In this document: positions 61,975-64,000 of the stretch, piece by piece
Position numbering within the stretch: position 1 is the first letter of the stretch
Layout of the letters: every line of letters starts with the position of its first letter
NCBI GenBank assembly: GCA_013141385.1
Contig: JABFRB010000014.1
Span: 248,001 to 312,000, forward strand
From: Bacteroidales bacterium
GTDB lineage: Bacteria; Bacteroidota; Bacteroidia; Bacteroidales; Tenuifilaceae
Direction: 5' to 3'
DNA: 64,000 nt
The notes under the pieces: generated by a model
Databases searched by the model: none
The model's input: only the letters and a program-made list of their open reading frames with translations
What the model was told of the DNA's origin: nothing
Translations under genes and position numbers: made by a program

Positions 61975-62018
61975 ACTCTTTTACCCAACCCTTCCCGATT
62001 TTCGCGAAGGGTTTTTTT
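61957..62018 (+). promoter_or_regulatory. Attenuator 2 of asnA (antiterminator/terminator)
   Basis: The terminator is AACCCTTC (61987-61994) pairing with GAAGGGTT (62006-62013), followed by T5. The antiterminator is ATCGGGAATGGTT (61957-61969), in the last codons of leader 2, which pairs with AACCCTTCCCGAT (61987-61999) at 12 of 13 positions. It is the same switch as attenuator 1, in series before asnA. Confidence 0.82.
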
Positions 62019-62048
62019 ATATAATACTAACTAAATTATCTTTTAAAA

Positions 62049-63080
62049 ATGGAAATTACAGAAATGACGTACAAAAGCAAGTTGAGTCAGCGTCAAACGG
62101 AGAAAGCCATTGAACTAATCAAGGATTTTTTCTCAAAAAACCTTTCAGCATCCTTACGACTAAGAAGGGTTACAGCACCAGTTATAGTTCAAGCAGGACT
62201 TGGCATTAACGATGATTTAAATGGGATTGAAAAACCAGTTTCGTTCTCAGCAAAATCATTGAATGGACAACAGATCGAAATTGTTCAATCACTCGCAAAA
62301 TGGAAACGGCTAACCCTTCATACTCTTAATATTGAGGAAGGAACTGGCATCTATACCGATATGAATGCTCTTCGTCCCGATGAAATAACCGATGCAACTC
62401 ACTCAATCTATGTTGATCAATGGGATTGGGAGAAGCGATTACTGCCAGAACAACGTAATCCGGAGTTTCTAAGGGATACCGTTAGGAAAATATATCAGGA
62501 AATAAGAAAAACAGAATATATGATCTCAGAAGAGTTTTATGGAATTGATTCTATTCTACCCGAAAATATAATGTTTTTCCACTCAGAGGATTTAACTTTA
62601 CTCTACCCTACACTTACTACAAAGCAAAGAGAAAAAGAAATTTGCAAAAAATATGGTGCTGTATTTATTGAAGGTATTGGATACCCTTTGGTTGATGGAA
62701 AACCTCATGATGGTCGGGCTCCTGATTATGATGATTGGTCAACTCTAAGAGAAGATGGTAAAAGAGGATTAAACGGTGATATTATGGTTTGGAACCCTGT
62801 TCTTCAAGATGCTTATGAACTATCATCGATGGGAATTAGGGTTAACTCCAGTGCAATGATTACACAACTTGAGATGCTAGATTGTAGCCAAAGAAAAGAT
62901 TTATGGTTCCATCAACAGTTAATTAAAGGAGTATTTCCCGATAGTATAGGAGGAGGAATAGGTCAATCAAGACTATGTATGCTATTGCTTAGGAAGGCTC
63001 ATATTGGAGAAGTTCAAACTTCTGTATGGTCAAAAGATACAATTGATGAATGCACTTCAAAAGGAATAACCCTTTTTTAA
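62049..63080 (+). CDS. asnA: Aspartate-ammonia ligase (asparagine synthetase A)
   Basis: The 343-aa cytoplasmic enzyme makes asparagine from aspartate, ammonia and ATP. It resembles class II aminoacyl-tRNA synthetase catalytic domains: VTAPVIVQAGLGINDDLNGIEKPVSF, LTLHTLNIEEGTGIYTDMNALRPDE, SIYVDQWDWEK, and GGGIGQSRLCMLLLRKAHIGEVQ. Length matches AsnA. Two tandem Asn-codon attenuators precede it, so expression should rise when charged Asn-tRNA is scarce. Confidence 0.95.
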   Translation: MEITEMTYKSKLSQRQTEKAIELIKDFFSKNLSASLRLRRVTAPVIVQAGLGINDDLNGIEKPVSFSAKSLNGQQIEIVQSLAKWKRLTLHTLNIEEGTGIYTDMNALRPDEITDATHSIYVDQWDWEKRLLPEQRNPEFLRDTVRKIYQEIRKTEYMISEEFYGIDSILPENIMFFHSEDLTLLYPTLTTKQREKEICKKYGAVFIEGIGYPLVDGKPHDGRAPDYDDWSTLREDGKRGLNGDIMVWNPVLQDAYELSSMGIRVNSSAMITQLEMLDCSQRKDLWFHQQLIKGVFPDSIGGGIGQSRLCMLLLRKAHIGEVQTSVWSKDTIDECTSKGITLF

Positions 63081-63094
63081 AAAATCCAGGTAAA

Positions 63095-63119
63095 ACCTCT
63101 CAATGAGTAATTGAGAGGT
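63095..63119. terminator. Bidirectional terminator between asnA and the cupredoxin gene
   Basis: A perfect 10-bp stem ACCTCTCAAT (63095-63104) with 63110-63119 and a 5-base loop lies between two convergent genes. Confidence 0.65.
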
Positions 63120-63120
63120 C

Positions 63121-63732
63121 TTACTCCTTTTTAATAAACTTTAGACTAACACGCTTCTTTGAGTCCGTTGGTATTATTGATACTATGTAGATTCCATCCT
63201 CTATTCCAGATAAATCTAATTGGTAAGAACTTTTATCAATTGGTAACTCACTCAATTTGAGCTTTTTTATATTCCTACCGATTACATCAGAAAGTAAAAT
63301 ATCCCCATTCAACTCAGTTGATATTTTTATAAAATTTGAGGCTGGATTTGGATAGATTAAAAAACCTTGCGATAATGGAATTTCATTAATACCTGTTGAT
63401 CCATTTACCGCAGTAAAACTACCCACCATTCCCATCGATTCATGGATAGTACAAGCATATGAGTAGCTACCTGCAACTGTAACAGTATAATCAAACGAAG
63501 TATGTGTAGAATTTAGCGGTGAGTCCCATGCCGTTGCACCTACAGGTATAGTTCTAGATGAGGTTGTATGAGAACCATCAGTCCATACCCAATGGATAAC
63601 ATCACCTACATTGACTGTTGGATTGGCTGGTGTGAATTCCATCCCAGATTGGTTAATCACATGAATTGCTGAAAAGGAGTTTAAACTAATCAATATTAGA
63701 CATGTGATGCTGAAATTCGTAATTGTCTTCAT
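63121..63732 (-). CDS. Secreted cupredoxin (plastocyanin/azurin-like) with T9SS domain
   Basis: The 203-aa protein (ATG 63732; a longer frame to 63771 exists) has a signal peptide ending NSFSA and a type I copper domain. In that domain, VGDVIHWVWTDGSHTT gives the first His and SYACTIHESMGMVG gives Cys, His and Met ligands. The T9SS C-terminal domain (LIYPNPASNFIKIST ... DGIYIVSI) follows. It is expected outside the cell as an electron-transfer or copper-binding protein. Confidence 0.88.
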   Translation of the reverse strand: MKTITNFSITCLILISLNSFSAIHVINQSGMEFTPANPTVNVGDVIHWVWTDGSHTTSSRTIPVGATAWDSPLNSTHTSFDYTVTVAGSYSYACTIHESMGMVGSFTAVNGSTGINEIPLSQGFLIYPNPASNFIKISTELNGDILLSDVIGRNIKKLKLSELPIDKSSYQLDLSGIEDGIYIVSIIPTDSKKRVSLKFIKKE

Positions 63733-63926
63733 ATTGCTATTTTTATTGATTCTAAATAGAAACAATTCCAATTCAATTATGTTCGTTTAAAAAAATACTA
63801 ATTAATTGTTTTCTAATAACAAGTGAAAAATAACCTCGCTTTCTTTTTACCTTTTGTAATACCATTATTTGGGATTTTGTTTCTACCTTTTATCCCCCTA
63901 TATCAGCTATCTTTACAAAAAAAAGT

Positions 63927-64000
63927 ATGTCCAGGTTTAAGTTGACACTCGAATACGATGGCTCCAAGTTCAAAGGATGGCAATTCCAAAAGGACTTGCC
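63927..64000 (+). CDS. truA: tRNA pseudouridine synthase A, 5' end (partial)
   Basis: ATG 63927 opens a frame running off the right edge: MSRFKLTLEYDGSKFKGWQF. The pattern L-E-Y-D-G-S-x-F-x-G-W-Q is the conserved N-terminus of TruA, which modifies positions 38-40 of tRNAs. Only 24 codons are present and the catalytic Asp lies beyond the edge. Confidence 0.8.
   Translation, partial: MSRFKLTLEYDGSKFKGWQFQKDL

Noticed and set aside
63822-63956. A GTG-started frame with hydrophobic residues before truA
   Set aside because: It overlaps the truA start in another frame, has poor codon texture and no recognisable homology.

Overview
The window is chromosomal DNA of a member of the Bacteroidota, probably a Bacteroidales/Marinilabiliales-like lineage. 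The evidence is AT-rich sequence, almost no Shine-Dalgarno sites, several TAnnTTTG-type -7 elements, type IX secretion (T9SS) sorting domains on five very different proteins, a PorP/SprF protein beside a giant PKD-repeat surface protein, and family-typical housekeeping genes. No rRNA, tRNA, prophage or CRISPR array was seen.

Layout. 1-7.1 kb: metabolic and repair genes on the minus strand (2-oxoacid dehydrogenase E2, a glycosyltransferase fusion, a PLP aminotransferase, DNA polymerase IV, endonuclease III). 7.2-17.2 kb: an accessory region. It holds six copies of a composite multi-hairpin repeat, a RadC-type JAB protein, an AAA ATPase plus PD-(D/E)XK-like pair that resembles a small defence system, a PIN toxin with an overlapping 52-aa partner, a decaying tandem array of lipoprotein plus secreted-lipase units, and a 20/21-bp minisatellite. 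17.3-24.8 kb: a long minus-strand redox operon (five thioredoxin-fold proteins, a thioredoxin-thioredoxin reductase fusion, a rhodanese, DUF302, two DUF6132-like membrane proteins and an ArsM-like methyltransferase). Within it lie a radical SAM/SPASM maturase and, just upstream of that, an unlisted 32-aa Cys-containing peptide that looks like a RiPP precursor. A Crp/Fnr regulator is divergent to this operon. 25-29 kb: a methyltransferase, a NifX-like protein, a cysteine-synthase-like enzyme and a cysteine-desulfurase-like enzyme. 29-36.6 kb: core genes (HsdR_N protein, AMP nucleosidase, DNA polymerase III delta, rhomboid, NUDIX, class IV aminotransferase, YqgE/AlgH, fused E1 of a 2-oxoacid dehydrogenase that probably works with the E2 at the left end). 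37-52 kb: PorP/SprF plus a 2366-aa PKD surface protein, divergent from a 2188-aa T9SS cargo protein. 52-64 kb: an HcnABC-like fused dehydrogenase, OsmC, an M6 metalloprotease with seven near-identical repeats, asparagine synthetase AsnA, a cupredoxin and the start of truA.

The two most notable systems were both absent from ordinary gene lists. (1) asnA is preceded by two tandem Asn-rich leader peptides (26 and 20 aa). Each is followed by an intrinsic terminator, and each has a leader segment that can pair with the terminator's 5' arm, which is the layout of double ribosome-mediated attenuation by asparagine. (2) The Cys-containing 32-aa peptide, a hairpin and the radical SAM/SPASM gene lie in series inside a thioredoxin operon, suggesting a modified peptide with a redox, sulfur or metal role. 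All functions are inferred from sequence reading alone; no database search was run.
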